A stretch of 64,000 nucleotides of DNA from Rhizobium lentis (GTDB taxonomy: Bacteria > Pseudomonadota > Alphaproteobacteria > Rhizobiales > Rhizobiaceae). The stretch lies in the NCBI RefSeq assembly GCF_014200175.1, contig NZ_JACHBD010000004.1:372001-436000 (forward strand). Reading direction: 5' to 3'. Shown here piece after piece: positions 41,813-52,043 of the stretch; within the stretch, counting starts at the first letter, position 1, and every line of letters begins with the position of its first letter. The notes below the pieces were generated by a model. It searched no databases. It saw nothing but the letters and a program-made list of their open reading frames with translations, and was not told where the DNA came from. Both the position numbers and the translations under genes were made by a program.

Positions 41813-41944
41813 TTAAAAATCGCGCAGTTGTATCGCCCAGAAAAACAGCGGGACCGCTGCGATCACGGTTCCCAGAATAAGTGCGACACTGGTTTTGAAG
41901 ACCCGAATGCGCCGGGCCCTTACCCCACTCCAATCGTAAACCAT
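41813..41944 (-). CDS. Very short membrane protein, 43 residues
   Basis: This reading frame encodes MVYDWSGVRARRIRVF, then a hydrophobic segment (KTSVALILGTVIAAVPLFFW), then AIQLRDF. A basic N-terminus followed by a 19-residue hydrophobic helix gives one transmembrane segment with the N-terminus inside. GGGAG lies 7 bases before the ATG. It is too short for usual ORF cut-offs. It converges with the VanZ gene. No family recognised. Confidence 0.6.
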   Translation of the reverse strand: MVYDWSGVRARRIRVFKTSVALILGTVIAAVPLFFWAIQLRDF

Positions 41945-42073
41945 CGTCTTACTCCCACAAGACAACACTTACTTACCCCGCCGCGGCGCAATCCTTGCAT
42001 TGAAAACGCCATTGTCAAGCAATAACGCGCGTCTTCACGCAATATACAGGCTATTCAAACAGGATTATGAACG

Positions 42074-42158
42074 TGGTGCGGGCGACGGGGATCGAACCCG
42101 TACAGCCAAGGCCGAGGGATTTTAAGTCCCTTGCGTCTACCAGTTTCGCCACGCCCGC
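42074..42158 (-). tRNA. tRNA-Leu (anticodon UAA)
   Basis: On the minus strand the 85 bases start GCGGGCGTGGCGAAACTGG and end GTTCGATCCCCGTCGCCCGC-ACCA, with the CCA encoded. The acceptor stem GCGGGCG/CGCCCGC pairs perfectly. The anticodon stem-loop GGGACTTAAAATCCC shows TAA. The long variable arm places it in the class II (Leu/Ser) group. It reads leucine UUA and UUG codons. Confidence 0.95.
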
Positions 42159-42379
42159 TTGCGGCGTTTTCAATATCTTGCGTCATTGACGATGGGAAGA
42201 GCCGAGAGGAGTAAAAATCACGCTTCCATTGTCGGCAACAGAGGCAGCCCGTCTGATCCCAGAAATTGCACATCTGCGAGGCGACCGTGCCGCTCACACT
42301 TTTCCGCATCATGCTCGAGTGTTTGCAAAGCGGCCGAAGGGCGCTACCTATTGACCAGCCTCACATCACGGAACACCCT

Positions 42380-43156
42380 ATGAGCCATGACACCGTCGTC
42401 ACCGCCGCCATGCTCGCCATCGGCGACGAACTGCTTTCCGGTCGCACCAAGGACAAGAATATCGGTCATCTCGCCGAGCTCCTTACGCTTTCCGGCATCG
42501 ATCTCAAGGAGGTGCGCATCGTCGCCGACGACGAGGAGGCGATCGTCGAGGCGCTGAACGCGCTTCGCGTCCGATATGATTACGTTTTCACCTCTGGTGG
42601 CATCGGGCCGACGCATGACGACATCACCGCCGATGCGATCGCCAAGGCGTTCGGCCTGCCCTGCGAGCATGACGAGGAGGCCATGACGCTGCTAGCCGAG
42701 ATGTATCGCCGCCGCGAAATGGAATTCACCGAGGCGCGCCAGCGCATGGCGCGCATGCCCCGCGGGGCGGCCCATATCGCCAATCCTGTCTCGACCGCGC
42801 CGGGCTTCATCATCGGCAATGTCTATGTCATGGCCGGCGTGCCGCAGGTTTTTCAGGCGATGGTCGACAATGTGTTGCCGACGCTTCGAACCGGCACGCC
42901 GGTGCTGTCGCTCGCTATCGCCTGCCCTTACGGAGAAGGCGATATCGGCACGCCGCTCGCCGCCATCCAGAAAGCCCATCCGGACACCAGCATCGGTTCC
43001 TACCCGCGTTATATCGGCCAGAAATTCTCGACCGAGATCGTCGTGCGCGGCCGCGCGCAGGCGGCAATCGACGCGGCCGGCGCCGAGGTGCATGCGATGA
43101 TCGACGCCATCCGGATGAAAAAGGAGGTCACTGAGAACCATTCCGCCGAGGCTTGA
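42380..43156 (+). CDS. CinA N-terminal (MoaB/Mog-like) family protein
   Basis: A 258-residue protein of the COG1058 type: AAMLAIGDELLSGRTKDKN, YVFTSGGIGPTHDDITADAIAKAFG (molybdopterin-binding motif) and VYVMAGVPQVFQAMVD. It is the N-terminal half of the competence/damage-inducible CinA protein, lacking the C-terminal amidase domain, and is usual as a stand-alone gene in alphaproteobacteria. A nucleotide-pyrophosphatase role has been described for CinA relatives; its function here is unknown. ATG 42380 is chosen for homology; the frame opens 38 codons upstream without support. Located beside the divergently oriented tRNA-Leu. Confidence 0.85.
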   Translation: MSHDTVVTAAMLAIGDELLSGRTKDKNIGHLAELLTLSGIDLKEVRIVADDEEAIVEALNALRVRYDYVFTSGGIGPTHDDITADAIAKAFGLPCEHDEEAMTLLAEMYRRREMEFTEARQRMARMPRGAAHIANPVSTAPGFIIGNVYVMAGVPQVFQAMVDNVLPTLRTGTPVLSLAIACPYGEGDIGTPLAAIQKAHPDTSIGSYPRYIGQKFSTEIVVRGRAQAAIDAAGAEVHAMIDAIRMKKEVTENHSAEA

Positions 43157-43261
43157 GGACAGTACGGGAACTGGCCATCCTTGATATCGGTCAAGGAACA
43201 GGAGAGAGGACCGGTGCTTTCCTTCCCTCGCGCCCGCCATTTCAGCGCAAGGAGAATTGAT

Positions 43262-44104
43262 ATGTCTTACAAAACCATTCTCGCCATTCTCGATACGAGA
43301 GACAATAGCGCCGCGGTTGCCGACTTCGCCTTTGCCATTGCCGCCGAAAACGGCGCTCATGTGATCGGACTGCACGCCGAAAACATCTCCGCCGTGCCGC
43401 TGGTGGCGCCGATGGAAATTCCCGATCCCGTCGCCGTGCAGGCGCTGCAAGACATGGCGCATGGCGAAACGACCGATGTCGAGGGCATATTCCGCGCCAA
43501 GGCGCAGGCCGCCGGCGCCTCCTCCGAATGGCGCAGCTTTGCCACATCGACCGGCTACGGCTCGGCACCGCTGATCGATAGCGCGCACAGCGCCGATCTT
43601 TTGATTGCGTCACAAGCCGATCCGGCCAACCCATCCGACAGCCATGTCGATCTCGACAGTTTCCTCTTCGAAACCGGCCGGCCGGTGCTGATGATCCCCT
43701 ATATCATTCGCCAGCCGAAGCCGATCAAACGTGTGCTGATCGCCTGGAACGGCTCGAAGGAGGCGGCGCGCGCAACCTTCGACGCGCTGCCGTTCCTGAA
43801 GGCGGCCGAGGCCGTGGAGATCTTTTCGGTTGATCCGGCGGAGATGGCGCCGCAATCATCGATGATCCCAGGCGCCGAGATCGCCGCGACACTTGCCCGC
43901 CACGGCGTGAAGACGACGCTTTCGACGGCTCGAAGCATTGATAAGAACACCTCGCATGTCATTGAGAACCGGCTTTCCGACGACAGCATCGATCTCCTCG
44001 TCATGGGCGCCTATACCCACTCCTGGCTCTGGCAGATGATCTTCGGCGGCACGACGAGGACCCTGCTGCAATCGATGACGGCGCTGACGCTTCTGTCGCG
44101 TTGA
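43262..44104 (+). CDS. Universal stress protein (tandem UspA domains)
   Basis: A 280-residue cytoplasmic protein with two Usp domains ([23 protein letters not shown] at the start and [21 protein letters not shown] near residue 160). The C-terminal domain keeps ATP-type GxxG motif residues ([24 protein letters not shown]). Tandem UspA proteins are induced in stationary phase and under stress, and their precise action is not settled. ATG 43262 has AAGGAG about 9 bases upstream. The frame extends upstream 27 codons without homology. It lies between the CinA-N and gpt genes. Confidence 0.88.
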   Translation: MSYKTILAILDTRDNSAAVADFAFAIAAENGAHVIGLHAENISAVPLVAPMEIPDPVAVQALQDMAHGETTDVEGIFRAKAQAAGASSEWRSFATSTGYGSAPLIDSAHSADLLIASQADPANPSDSHVDLDSFLFETGRPVLMIPYIIRQPKPIKRVLIAWNGSKEAARATFDALPFLKAAEAVEIFSVDPAEMAPQSSMIPGAEIAATLARHGVKTTLSTARSIDKNTSHVIENRLSDDSIDLLVMGAYTHSWLWQMIFGGTTRTLLQSMTALTLLSR

Positions 44105-44304
44105 TCCTCTTGCCGGAATCGTTGGGCGCTCTTGCGTTTTGCTGGCAAATCCCGCTAATTGCGGCGACCGATGAGGGCTTCGAGCCTCGGCCGATCTCGC
44201 GCAGTTCCGGCTCGCGCGATTTCTTGTTTTGCCGATCGCCGCCGCAAGCCCGTCCGGTCGCCGGCAAACGGCGTGTCATCTCTATCATGCCGCGGAGCAG
44301 CCCG

Positions 44305-44799
44305 ATGTCCCTTCCCGATAAAGCCTTTCCCGTTTCCTGGGATCAGTTCCACCGCGATGCGCGCGCCCTTGCCTGGCGGCTTGCCGGCCTCGACCAGACG
44401 TTCAAGGCGATCGTCTGCATCACCCGCGGCGGCCTTGTTCCGGCCGCGATCATCTCGCGCGAATTGAACATCCGCCTGATCGAAACCGTCTGCATCGCCT
44501 CCTATCATGACTACGCCAACCAGGGCGACATGGTGCTGCTCAAGGGAATTGCGCCCGAGCTTGCGGAAAACGGCGGCGAAGGCGTGCTGGTCGTCGACGA
44601 TCTCACCGATACCGGCAAGACCGCCGCACAGGTGCGCACCATGCTGCCGAAGGCCCATTTCGCCTGCGTCTATGCCAAGCCGAAGGGCGTGCCGACCGTC
44701 GACACCTTCATCACCGAGGTGAGCCAGGATACCTGGATCTATTTCCCCTGGGATATGGGCTTCACCTATCAGGAGCCGATCGCCAAGGGGGCGCGCTGA
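44305..44799 (+). CDS. gpt: Xanthine-guanine phosphoribosyltransferase
   Basis: A 164-residue purine salvage enzyme making GMP and XMP from guanine and xanthine with PRPP. The PRPP-binding motif is [14 protein letters not shown] (about residues 93-106), and the N-terminal [17 protein letters not shown] and [17 protein letters not shown] are conserved. ATG 44305 has GGAGCAG upstream. Another ATG at 44287 and a long open frame back to 44101 are not supported. A stem-loop overlaps its stop codon. Confidence 0.9.
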   Translation: MSLPDKAFPVSWDQFHRDARALAWRLAGLDQTFKAIVCITRGGLVPAAIISRELNIRLIETVCIASYHDYANQGDMVLLKGIAPELAENGGEGVLVVDDLTDTGKTAAQVRTMLPKAHFACVYAKPKGVPTVDTFITEVSQDTWIYFPWDMGFTYQEPIAKGAR

Positions 44800-44809
44800 C
44801 CGCCCCCTT
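44785..44809 (+). terminator. Terminator overlapping the gpt stop codon
   Basis: AAGGGGGCG (44785-44793) pairs perfectly with CGCCCCCTT (44801-44809), and TTTC follows. The loop contains the TGA stop codon. Confidence 0.7.
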
Positions 44810-45257
44810 TCGGAGCCCGCCGGCAGCGTCGCCGGCGCAGTTCGACAGCCCGATATTTCCGGCGAATCGCCATGCGCATCTGCGCCGAAAATGCCATCAC
44901 AAGATTTGCCGCAGGACGCTTTTTTGTGGTTCCGGCGTTTTCCTCAGCCGGCAGTGCCCGCAAGCCATTGTAATTTCAGCGTTCCCTGGCTTTCCCCAAT
45001 CTTCACAGGCGCATCCACAAGATGTTGTGGTTAGCAATCAATTTAAACCCAGCCCTTGACGGAATCAGCTGTTTCAAACTTTACTATCCCTGATGTTGCG
45101 GCGGCGACAGGACCGGAGGTAACGAGCCCGGTTCCTTTTTGAAAATAAGACGCGGAATCAGGTGCTGCACCGAAAAACGGTTCAGGCCCGACAGCATTTC
45201 CGCGCGATTTTCAGCCCCAAAAAAAGTGACATCGGGGCTGGCGATAATAAGCTGTTA
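44810..45257. other. Intergenic region upstream of nrdJ
   Basis: No gene is recognised in these bases. The AT-rich part from about 45030 onward presumably holds the nrdJ promoter and leads into the NrdR boxes. I searched by eye for a cobalamin riboswitch, plausible for a B12-dependent enzyme, and did not find the B12 box. Confidence 0.4.
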
Positions 45258-45304
45258 ATACTATATTTAGTGTTTGCAGCCACCATCACCACAATATACA
45301 GGAA
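45258..45304 (+). promoter_or_regulatory. Pair of NrdR boxes before nrdJ
   Basis: ATACTATATTTAGTGT (45258-45273) matches 13 of 16 bases of the NrdR consensus ACACTATATATTGTGT. A weaker copy CCACAATATACAGGAA begins 31 bases later (45289). Two boxes about three helical turns apart upstream of a ribonucleotide reductase gene are the hallmark of NrdR repression. Confidence 0.75.
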
Positions 45305-45423
45305 GGGCATCTCCGGATGACACCCCTGTCACGATACGGAAACGAGACTGGCTGCATGACAGAAAGTGCCGCCGGATAGGAATTTTGCGCCCTGGGGACA
45401 GGCGCCAACGCGAGGTCAAGACT

Positions 45424-48400
45424 ATGCGCATCGAACGTCGTTTCACGAAGGCCGGCCAAGGCGCCTATGCGGATATCGAATTCCGCAAGGCGACGAGCGA
45501 GATCAAGAACCCGGACGGTTCGATCGTTTTCCGCCTCGAGAATATCGACGTTCCCGCCCAGTTCTCCCAGGTCGCGACCGACGTTCTGGCGCAGAAGTAT
45601 TTCCGCAAGGCCGGCGTTCCCACGCGGCTGAAGAAGGTCGAGGAAAACGACGTTCCGTCCTTCCTGTGGCGTTCCGTTCCCGACGACGCCGCGCTAAAGA
45701 CCCTGCCGAAAGAAGAGCAGACCGGCTCCGAGATCGATGCGCGCCAGGTCTTCGACCGTCTTGCCGGCACCTGGACCTATTGGGGCTGGAAAGGCGGCTA
45801 TTTCTCTTCCGAGGAAGATGCTGCGGCCTTCAAGGACGAGCTTGCCTATATGCTCGCCACCCAGCGCGTGGCGCCGAACTCGCCGCAATGGTTCAACACC
45901 GGCCTGCATTGGGCCTACGGCATCGACGGCCCCGGCCAGGGCCATTTCTATGTCGACCCCTTCACCGGCAAGCTGACCAAGTCCAAGTCGGCCTACGAAC
46001 ATCCGCAGCCGCATGCCTGCTTCATCCAGTCGGTCGAGGACGACCTCGTCAACGAAGGCGGCATCATGGATCTCTGGGTGCGTGAGGCGCGCCTGTTCAA
46101 ATACGGCTCCGGCACCGGCTCCAACTTCTCCATGCTGCGCGGCGAAGGCGAAAAGCTTTCCGGCGGCGGCCGCTCCTCCGGCCTGATGAGCTTCCTGAAG
46201 ATCGGTGACCGCGCCGCCGGCGCCATCAAGTCGGGCGGTACGACGCGCCGTGCCGCCAAGATGGTGGTCGTCGACATCGACCACCCCGATATCGAGGAAT
46301 ACATCAACTGGAAGGTCAAGGAAGAGCAGAAGGTCGCAGCCCTCGTCACCGGCTCGAAGATCGTCGCCCGGCACCTGAAGGCGATCATGAAGGCCTGTGT
46401 CAATTGCGACGGCGGCGACAATGGCGATTGCTTCGATCCGGCCAAGAACCCTGCCCTGAAGCGCGAAATCCGCGCCGCCAAGAAGGATCAGGTTCCGGAG
46501 AATTACGTCCAGCGCGTCATCCAGTTCGCCCGCCAAGGTTATAAGGATCTCGAATTCAAGACCTACGACACGGATTGGGATTCGGAAGCATACCTCACGG
46601 TCTCCGGCCAGAACTCCAACAACTCCGTCTCGATCAAGGACGACTTCCTGCGCGCCGTCGAAAATGACGGCGAATGGAAGCTGACCGCCCGCAAGGACGG
46701 CCGGGTGATGAAGACGCTGAAGGCGCGCGATCTCTGGGAAACGATTTCCTACGCCGCCTGGGCCTCGGCTGATCCGGGCATCCACTTCAACACGACGATG
46801 AACGACTGGCACACCTCGCCCGCCGGCGGCCCGATCCGCGGCTCGAACCCGTGCTCGGAATACATGTTCCTCGACGACACCGCGTGCAATCTTGCCTCGC
46901 TGAACCTGCTGCAGTTCAAGGACAAGGCCACCAAGCGCATCAATATCGGCGACTATGAACATGCCGTCCGCCTGTGGACCGTCGTGCTCGAAATCTCGGT
47001 GATGATGGCGCAGTTCCCCTCGAAGCGCATTGCCGAACTCTCCTACGAATACCGCACGCTCGGCCTCGGCTACGCCAACATCGGCGGCCTGCTGATGTCC
47101 TCGGGCATTCCCTATGATTCGGCCGAAGCCCGCGCCATTGCTGGCTCGCTGACGGCGATCATGACCGGCATCTGCTATGCGACCTCGGCCGAAATGGCCG
47201 CCGAGCTCGGGCCCTTCCCGAACTTCGCGCCGAACCGCGAAAGCATGCTGCGGGTCATCCGCAACCATCGCCGCGCCGCTTACGGCGAAACCTCCGGCTA
47301 TGAGGCGCTGTCGATCGACCCGGTCGCGCTGATCCATTCGGAAAACCCGGACCAGGATCTTGCCGCCCATGCCAAGTCGGCCTGGGACAAGGCGCTCGAG
47401 CTCGGCGAGAAGCATGGCTACCGCAATGCCCAGGTCTCGGTCATCGCGCCCACCGGCACGATCGGCCTCGTCATGGATTGCGACACGACCGGCATCGAGC
47501 CCGACTTCGCCCTCGTCAAGTTCAAGAAGCTCGCCGGCGGCGGCTACTTCAAGATCATCAACCGCGCCGTGCCGGAAGCGCTGCGCACGCTCGGTTATTC
47601 CGAGAGCCAGATCGCCGAAATCGAGGCCTATGCCGTCGGCCACGGCAACCTGAACCAGGCGCCGGCGATCAACCCGTCGACGCTGAAGGCCAAGGGCTTG
47701 ACCGACGAGAAGGTGGAAGCCGTCAACGCGGCGCTGAAGAGCGCCTTCGACATCAAGTTCGTCTTCAACCAGTGGACGCTCGGCGCCGACTTCCTGAAGG
47801 AGACGCTGAAGGTTTCCGACGAACAGCTCACTGACATGAGCTTCAGCCTGCTCGACCATATGGGCTTCTCGAAGAAGGACATCGAAGCCGCCAACATCCA
47901 TGTCTGCGGCGCGATGACGCTGGAAGGCGCGCCCTTCCTGAAGGCCGAGCACCTGCCGGTCTTCGATTGCGCCAATCCCTGCGGCAAGATCGGCAAGCGC
48001 TACCTCTCGGTGGAAAGCCATATCCGCATGATGGCGGCCGCCCAGCCCTTCATCTCCGGCGCGATTTCCAAGACGATCAACATGCCGAACGACGCCACCG
48101 TCGAGGATTGCAAGAACGCCTACCTTCTGTCCTGGAAGCTCGGCCTCAAGGCCAACGCGCTCTATCGCGACGGCTCGAAGCTGTCGCAGCCGCTCAATGC
48201 CTCGCTGATCGAGGACGAGGACGACGAGGATGCGCTGGAGGAACTGTTGCAGGCCCCCGTCGCCGCACAGGCCGTCACCATCACCGAGAAAATCATCGAG
48301 CGGGTGATCGAACGCGTTTCGCGCGAACGCGAGAAGCTGCCGAACCGCCGCCAGGGCTATACCCAGAAGGCCGCCGTCGGCGGACACAAGGTCTATCTCC

Positions 48401-49236
48401 GCACCGGTGAATTCGGCGACGGCCGCCTCGGCGAGATCTTCATCGACATGCACAAGGAAGGCGCTGCCTTCCGCGCGATGATGAACAATTTCGCCATCGC
48501 CATCTCGCTCGGCCTGCAATATGGCGTGCCGCTCGAGGAATATGTCGAGGCCTTCACCTTCACCAAGTTCGAGCCGGCCGGCATGGTCATCGGAAACGAC
48601 GCGATCAAGAACGCCACCTCGATCCTCGACTACGTCTTCCGCGAGCTAGCCGTCTCCTATCTCGGCCGCCACGACCTCGCCCATGTCGATACGTCGGATT
48701 TCTCGAACACCGCACTCGGCAAGGGCATCCAGGAAGGCAAGACCAACCTGCTGTCGACCGGCTGGACCCGCGGCTACAAGCCGACGCTCGTCTCCGGCGC
48801 TGGCGAGCGCCAGGCGGGCGAACCCAAGGGTGCCGCCACCGCAGCCCCTGCCCGCGCCGCGTCCACCGGCACCGTGACCGCCTTTGCCGGCAGTGCTGCC
48901 CGCAAGCTGGAGCCGACGGTCGCCATCTCCACCTCCGAAATCGTCGCCTTCAAGCGCGATTACGAGGAGCGCGCCAAGGAATTGGCCGAAGAGATCGCCG
49001 AAGAGGTGCTGGAAGAAATCACCAGCGACGCCACCGCCCTCTTCTCCGACAAGGCGGCAGCCGACGCGGCAACGGCCAAGACCGAAGCCAAGAAGGTGGA
49101 AGCCGAACGCAGGCAGCGCTCGATCATGCAGGGCTATACCGGCAACATGTGCTCGGAGTGCCAGAATTTCACGATGGTGCGGAACGGGACTTGCGAGAAG
49201 TGCGACACGTGTGGTGCGACGAGCGGTTGCAGTTGA
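45424..49236 (+). CDS. nrdJ: Adenosylcobalamin-dependent class II ribonucleotide reductase
   Basis: A 1270-residue class II RNR reducing ribonucleotides for DNA synthesis with B12 and no oxygen requirement. Visible: [15 protein letters not shown] (about residue 155), [16 protein letters not shown], the catalytic loop [16 protein letters not shown] (about 470-485), [24 protein letters not shown] and [12 protein letters not shown]. The C-terminus carries a Cys-rich motif CSECQNF...[14 protein letters not shown] for electron transfer. ATG 45424 gives the canonical MRIERRFTK start. It stands alone and appears under NrdR control. Length is normal for rhizobial NrdJ. Confidence 0.95.
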   Translation: MRIERRFTKAGQGAYADIEFRKATSEIKNPDGSIVFRLENIDVPAQFSQVATDVLAQKYFRKAGVPTRLKKVEENDVPSFLWRSVPDDAALKTLPKEEQTGSEIDARQVFDRLAGTWTYWGWKGGYFSSEEDAAAFKDELAYMLATQRVAPNSPQWFNTGLHWAYGIDGPGQGHFYVDPFTGKLTKSKSAYEHPQPHACFIQSVEDDLVNEGGIMDLWVREARLFKYGSGTGSNFSMLRGEGEKLSGGGRSSGLMSFLKIGDRAAGAIKSGGTTRRAAKMVVVDIDHPDIEEYINWKVKEEQKVAALVTGSKIVARHLKAIMKACVNCDGGDNGDCFDPAKNPALKREIRAAKKDQVPENYVQRVIQFARQGYKDLEFKTYDTDWDSEAYLTVSGQNSNNSVSIKDDFLRAVENDGEWKLTARKDGRVMKTLKARDLWETISYAAWASADPGIHFNTTMNDWHTSPAGGPIRGSNPCSEYMFLDDTACNLASLNLLQFKDKATKRINIGDYEHAVRLWTVVLEISVMMAQFPSKRIAELSYEYRTLGLGYANIGGLLMSSGIPYDSAEARAIAGSLTAIMTGICYATSAEMAAELGPFPNFAPNRESMLRVIRNHRRAAYGETSGYEALSIDPVALIHSENPDQDLAAHAKSAWDKALELGEKHGYRNAQVSVIAPTGTIGLVMDCDTTGIEPDFALVKFKKLAGGGYFKIINRAVPEALRTLGYSESQIAEIEAYAVGHGNLNQAPAINPSTLKAKGLTDEKVEAVNAALKSAFDIKFVFNQWTLGADFLKETLKVSDEQLTDMSFSLLDHMGFSKKDIEAANIHVCGAMTLEGAPFLKAEHLPVFDCANPCGKIGKRYLSVESHIRMMAAAQPFISGAISKTINMPNDATVEDCKNAYLLSWKLGLKANALYRDGSKLSQPLNASLIEDEDDEDALEELLQAPVAAQAVTITEKIIERVIERVSREREKLPNRRQGYTQKAAVGGHKVYLRTGEFGDGRLGEIFIDMHKEGAAFRAMMNNFAIAISLGLQYGVPLEEYVEAFTFTKFEPAGMVIGNDAIKNATSILDYVFRELAVSYLGRHDLAHVDTSDFSNTALGKGIQEGKTNLLSTGWTRGYKPTLVSGAGERQAGEPKGAATAAPARAASTGTVTAFAGSAARKLEPTVAISTSEIVAFKRDYEERAKELAEEIAEEVLEEITSDATALFSDKAAADAATAKTEAKKVEAERRQRSIMQGYTGNMCSECQNFTMVRNGTCEKCDTCGATSGCS

Positions 49237-49309
49237 GAGAGCCTAAGTAGCGCTCATTCGCCATCATCGCGTTTGAACTCTGACAGCCGACCTTGAGTTG
49301 AAAGCCGAG

Positions 49310-49335
49310 AAAGCCGGGCTGCCACGCCCGGCTTT
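49310..49335. terminator. Terminator hairpin between nrdJ and the patatin gene
   Basis: AAAGCCGGGC (49310-49319) pairs perfectly with GCCCGGCTTT (49326-49335) around the loop TGCCAC. It lies between two convergent genes and can end both transcripts; the T and A tracts at its ends are short. Confidence 0.75.
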
Positions 49336-49378
49336 GTCGTTCACGGCGACCCCTTAGCCGTTGGTCGCGGCCCGGAAG

Positions 49379-50647
49379 TCACAAAGGCAGGAAATCGAAC
49401 AGGCGCTTGCTTGCGCTCGCCGCCCAGGAGGGCTTCACGGTTCCGGCCGCCAACGGCGGGCCTGGCGATGGAACCAGGGGCGACGGGTAAAACCGGTTGA
49501 GCATCGCGTCGCAGACATAGTGCCCCCAATTCGCCAAGCGCTCCGTCTCTCGCGCGCCGAGGAAATGAAGATAGGTGCCGACGTCGGCGGGAATGACCGA
49601 CGACGGCGGCAGCGTGTAGGAGGCATATGGCTTGAGTTCGACATCCCTGCTGTCGATCGACCAATAGACGCCGTGCGTTCTTGCGCGCAGAGCCGATTTT
49701 GTAAGATCGTCGAGGCCAAGCAGATCAGCCCGTTTTGCGGCCTTGAAGCCGCCGATCAGGTCCCGCCGCCGCAGCGCCCTCACCTGATTGTCGGCCGTGT
49801 CGAGCACCCGCTTGAGCTGGCTGAAGTAGTTCCAATATCCGCGGGTGGAGGAACGCCAGGGCGCGCCGGCATCGCTGACGAGCAGGCAGTCGCAGCGTTT
49901 CAGCGCCGGCTCGATGCCGTGATTGTCGTAAACGCCGCCATCGCTCAATATCGCCCGGCCCGGAGCGACAGGTTCGCCGACCGTCTCGTCGAGCTTTTCT
50001 CTCTTCCATGAAAATTGCGACAGGTCCAATCGCAGCGGTGACAGCACGGGCGGGAATGCGGCCGAGGCGGCAACTGCGGTCGCAAGCGGAAGCGCCGGAT
50101 GAAACGAGAGGCCGATCCGGTAATCCGCGATATAGCGATTGGACATGCGGAAGAGCGAACCGGTGCTGAGATTGCTGGCGCAGAAGACGAACCAGGGCGA
50201 TCCCGGCAGGTCTTTCAGGCTCGGCGACTTTCCGTCGAACAGGTGTCGGTCGTAGAGTTTGGCGGCTTCCTCCGCCGCACTCGAGAAGGGGTTGAACACG
50301 CCCTTCAGGAAGCTCGGCTCATCCGCAAAGACCTGGCTGAAGGCCAGGATACGATCCAAATACTCGGCGTTGAAATTGACGGCGACCCCGTCCTGAAGGA
50401 CAAGCCGCGGCCACACATAGGCCAGCAAGCCGGAGGCGATCGATCCGCCCGATACCGAAGAGATCATATCGAGCTTCGCCAGAAGACCGGCCTCGTTCAG
50501 CCTCGCCAGCGATCCCGCATGGAACAGCATGGCCCGATAGCCGCCGCCCGAAAGGCAAAGGCCGAGTTGGTAACGTTCCGCCGGCTTCTCGGGATCGTCA
50601 GATCCAGACAGGACGCCGTTTTCCTCGGGATGCTCGTCTTCTGACAT
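49379..50647 (-). CDS. Patatin-like phospholipase
   Basis: A 422-residue acyl hydrolase. It has the oxyanion hole LCLSGGGYRAMLFHAG (about residue 30), the nucleophile elbow SSVSGGSIASGLLAY (GxSxG-type, about 64) and the catalytic Asp in ILSDGGVYDNHG (DGG motif, about 225). Those are the Ser-Asp dyad elements of the family, which deacylates membrane lipids. No signal peptide is seen, so it may be cytosolic or exported by another route. ATG 50647 is preferred over 50659 because GAGG lies 8 bases upstream. It is preceded by a ClpP-like gene reading towards it on the same strand (50730-52043). Confidence 0.9.
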   Translation of the reverse strand: MSEDEHPEENGVLSGSDDPEKPAERYQLGLCLSGGGYRAMLFHAGSLARLNEAGLLAKLDMISSVSGGSIASGLLAYVWPRLVLQDGVAVNFNAEYLDRILAFSQVFADEPSFLKGVFNPFSSAAEEAAKLYDRHLFDGKSPSLKDLPGSPWFVFCASNLSTGSLFRMSNRYIADYRIGLSFHPALPLATAVAASAAFPPVLSPLRLDLSQFSWKREKLDETVGEPVAPGRAILSDGGVYDNHGIEPALKRCDCLLVSDAGAPWRSSTRGYWNYFSQLKRVLDTADNQVRALRRRDLIGGFKAAKRADLLGLDDLTKSALRARTHGVYWSIDSRDVELKPYASYTLPPSSVIPADVGTYLHFLGARETERLANWGHYVCDAMLNRFYPSPLVPSPGPPLAAGTVKPSWAASASKRLFDFLPL

Positions 50648-50729
50648 GCTCGGCCTCACTCAGGAATGTGAGTTTCCCAACATTTCTTCCTCCGAGCAAC
50701 CACCGGTCGCTCGTCTTTGGGCCTGCGCG

Positions 50730-52043
50730 CTACTTGCTCGTATATCGGCGGGAATTGGCATCGCATTTGTGCCACTCCCAGTTTATTCCGGCTTCGCCTT
50801 CATGGCCGTAGCACCAGTCGACGCGATTGAGCAGCGGACCGAGCTCGTCGCGCCGTTTGCATGCCCGTAGCGTCTCGGTGCCCTCGCGATCGACACTCGT
50901 ACGGCAGAAGTCGTCCAGTCCTGTCCACTGATGGATCAACCGGTCCGGCGCCTTGGCTCCCTTGTCCGTGGCGAGCACCTTTCCGGTCTCGGACTCGATC
51001 TGCAGAGAGGCCGTGTTCCACACGAAGGAGAATTCCGCCATGCCGGAGGATGTCTTACCCGTGTCCCTGTTTCCGGCAAACCACTCGACAATTCCCGACA
51101 TTTCGCATTTTCCGGCACAGCTCGCAGTCACGGAGCCGGGCTTGACGCTGTAGATGCGCTGCGGCCAGCGTTGGGCGAAGGTCGCCTTGTCCTGTAGCAC
51201 GACGCCTTTGTCGACCGAGTTTCCAAAGAAGGAGACCTCGTCGGCATAGACGTCCTTCATGAAGGCCAACGCCGAGGCGCTGTCTTTCGACCATTCGTCA
51301 TTGTATCGGTTGACGAAATCAACCGCTTCCGTGGTCAGGTCGCCAGGTTCGGATGCGGCCGCCTCCTCAGAATCGCTTGAGTCCGGTGGCATGACGGCGG
51401 GTGTTGCGCTCACCTCAGGCGCGGCGTCCTGAGGCGGCGACGCGCTTTCCTGCGGCGCGGGCATGTCCTCGGGCGTGTTGATGTTCCAGTTCCCCATTTC
51501 CGCAGCAGTGAGATACCTGATATCGGTGCTGTCGATCGACAGGCTGAGCTGCAGCAGACTGGGGCTTACCCCCATGTCGGTGAGATAGCCGATGATCTCC
51601 CCGGTCATCACTTGAACGGTCGAGACTGCCAATTTGTTGTCCATGGGAACATCGTCGGATAGGGAAACGCGATGCACGCCGATGGAGCCCGGCTCGGCAA
51701 ACCGTTCAACGCCACCGACAAAGGCGAAGGCGCAAGCCGATGCACATTCCAGGGCTCTGATCTGGAGCGTTTTTGCATTCAGTGCGCGGAGAGCCCGGCC
51801 GAACCGGATCGCAGCGACCACGTTTCCGCCGGGCGAGTCAAAGCTGATATAGTCCGGATGGTACTGCGTATATTCTTCGACAAGCGTCATCGGATCGTCG
51901 GAGAATTCGAACACGCCCTTTATCACCAGACCACGCTCTCCCGGCGCACCGTCCAGACGTTGGTAGGAAATTGCCGCATGCCCCTCTCCGGCCATGGCGA
52001 CGAAGGCCAGCAGCATCGCTATCAACGAGACGGATTTCCGCAT
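50730..52043 (-). CDS. ClpP/SppA-like periplasmic protein with C-terminal extra domain
   Basis: A 437-residue protein with a signal peptide (MRKSVSLIAMLLAFVAMAGEGHA). Residues about 40-180 resemble the Clp/crotonase-like peptidase fold of COG3904 proteins: DYISFDSPGGNVVAAIRFG, then ECASACAFAFVGG with a candidate nucleophile Ser, and GSIGVHRVSL. The middle (about 180-245) is a Pro/Ser/Glu-rich linker. The rest (about 250-437) looks like an NTF2-like module (VDFVNRYNDEWSKDSASALA, YADEVSFFG) followed by a Cys-containing tail. Ribosome site GGGGAAG precedes ATG 52043. Peptidase activity is inferred from fold only. Confidence 0.75.
   Translation of the reverse strand: MRKSVSLIAMLLAFVAMAGEGHAAISYQRLDGAPGERGLVIKGVFEFSDDPMTLVEEYTQYHPDYISFDSPGGNVVAAIRFGRALRALNAKTLQIRALECASACAFAFVGGVERFAEPGSIGVHRVSLSDDVPMDNKLAVSTVQVMTGEIIGYLTDMGVSPSLLQLSLSIDSTDIRYLTAAEMGNWNINTPEDMPAPQESASPPQDAAPEVSATPAVMPPDSSDSEEAAASEPGDLTTEAVDFVNRYNDEWSKDSASALAFMKDVYADEVSFFGNSVDKGVVLQDKATFAQRWPQRIYSVKPGSVTASCAGKCEMSGIVEWFAGNRDTGKTSSGMAEFSFVWNTASLQIESETGKVLATDKGAKAPDRLIHQWTGLDDFCRTSVDREGTETLRACKRRDELGPLLNRVDWCYGHEGEAGINWEWHKCDANSRRYTSK

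Noticed and set aside
42074..42158. tRNA-Leu as an integration site for a mobile island
   Set aside because: No integrase gene or direct repeat of the tRNA 3' end was found nearby, and flanking genes look core.
43204..43232. GGAAC at 43168 as an EcfG promoter for the universal stress protein
   Set aside because: The expected GTT at the right spacing is GTC, so the match is incomplete.
44810..45257. Cobalamin riboswitch upstream of nrdJ
   Set aside because: No B12 box or other conserved cobalamin-riboswitch element was found by eye; a covariance search would be decisive.
45694..48519. 941-codon open frame on the minus strand inside nrdJ
   Set aside because: It is antisense to a clear class II reductase. 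High GC and codon bias keep the opposite frame open; composition is Arg/Asp/Gly/His-rich with no recognisable domain.
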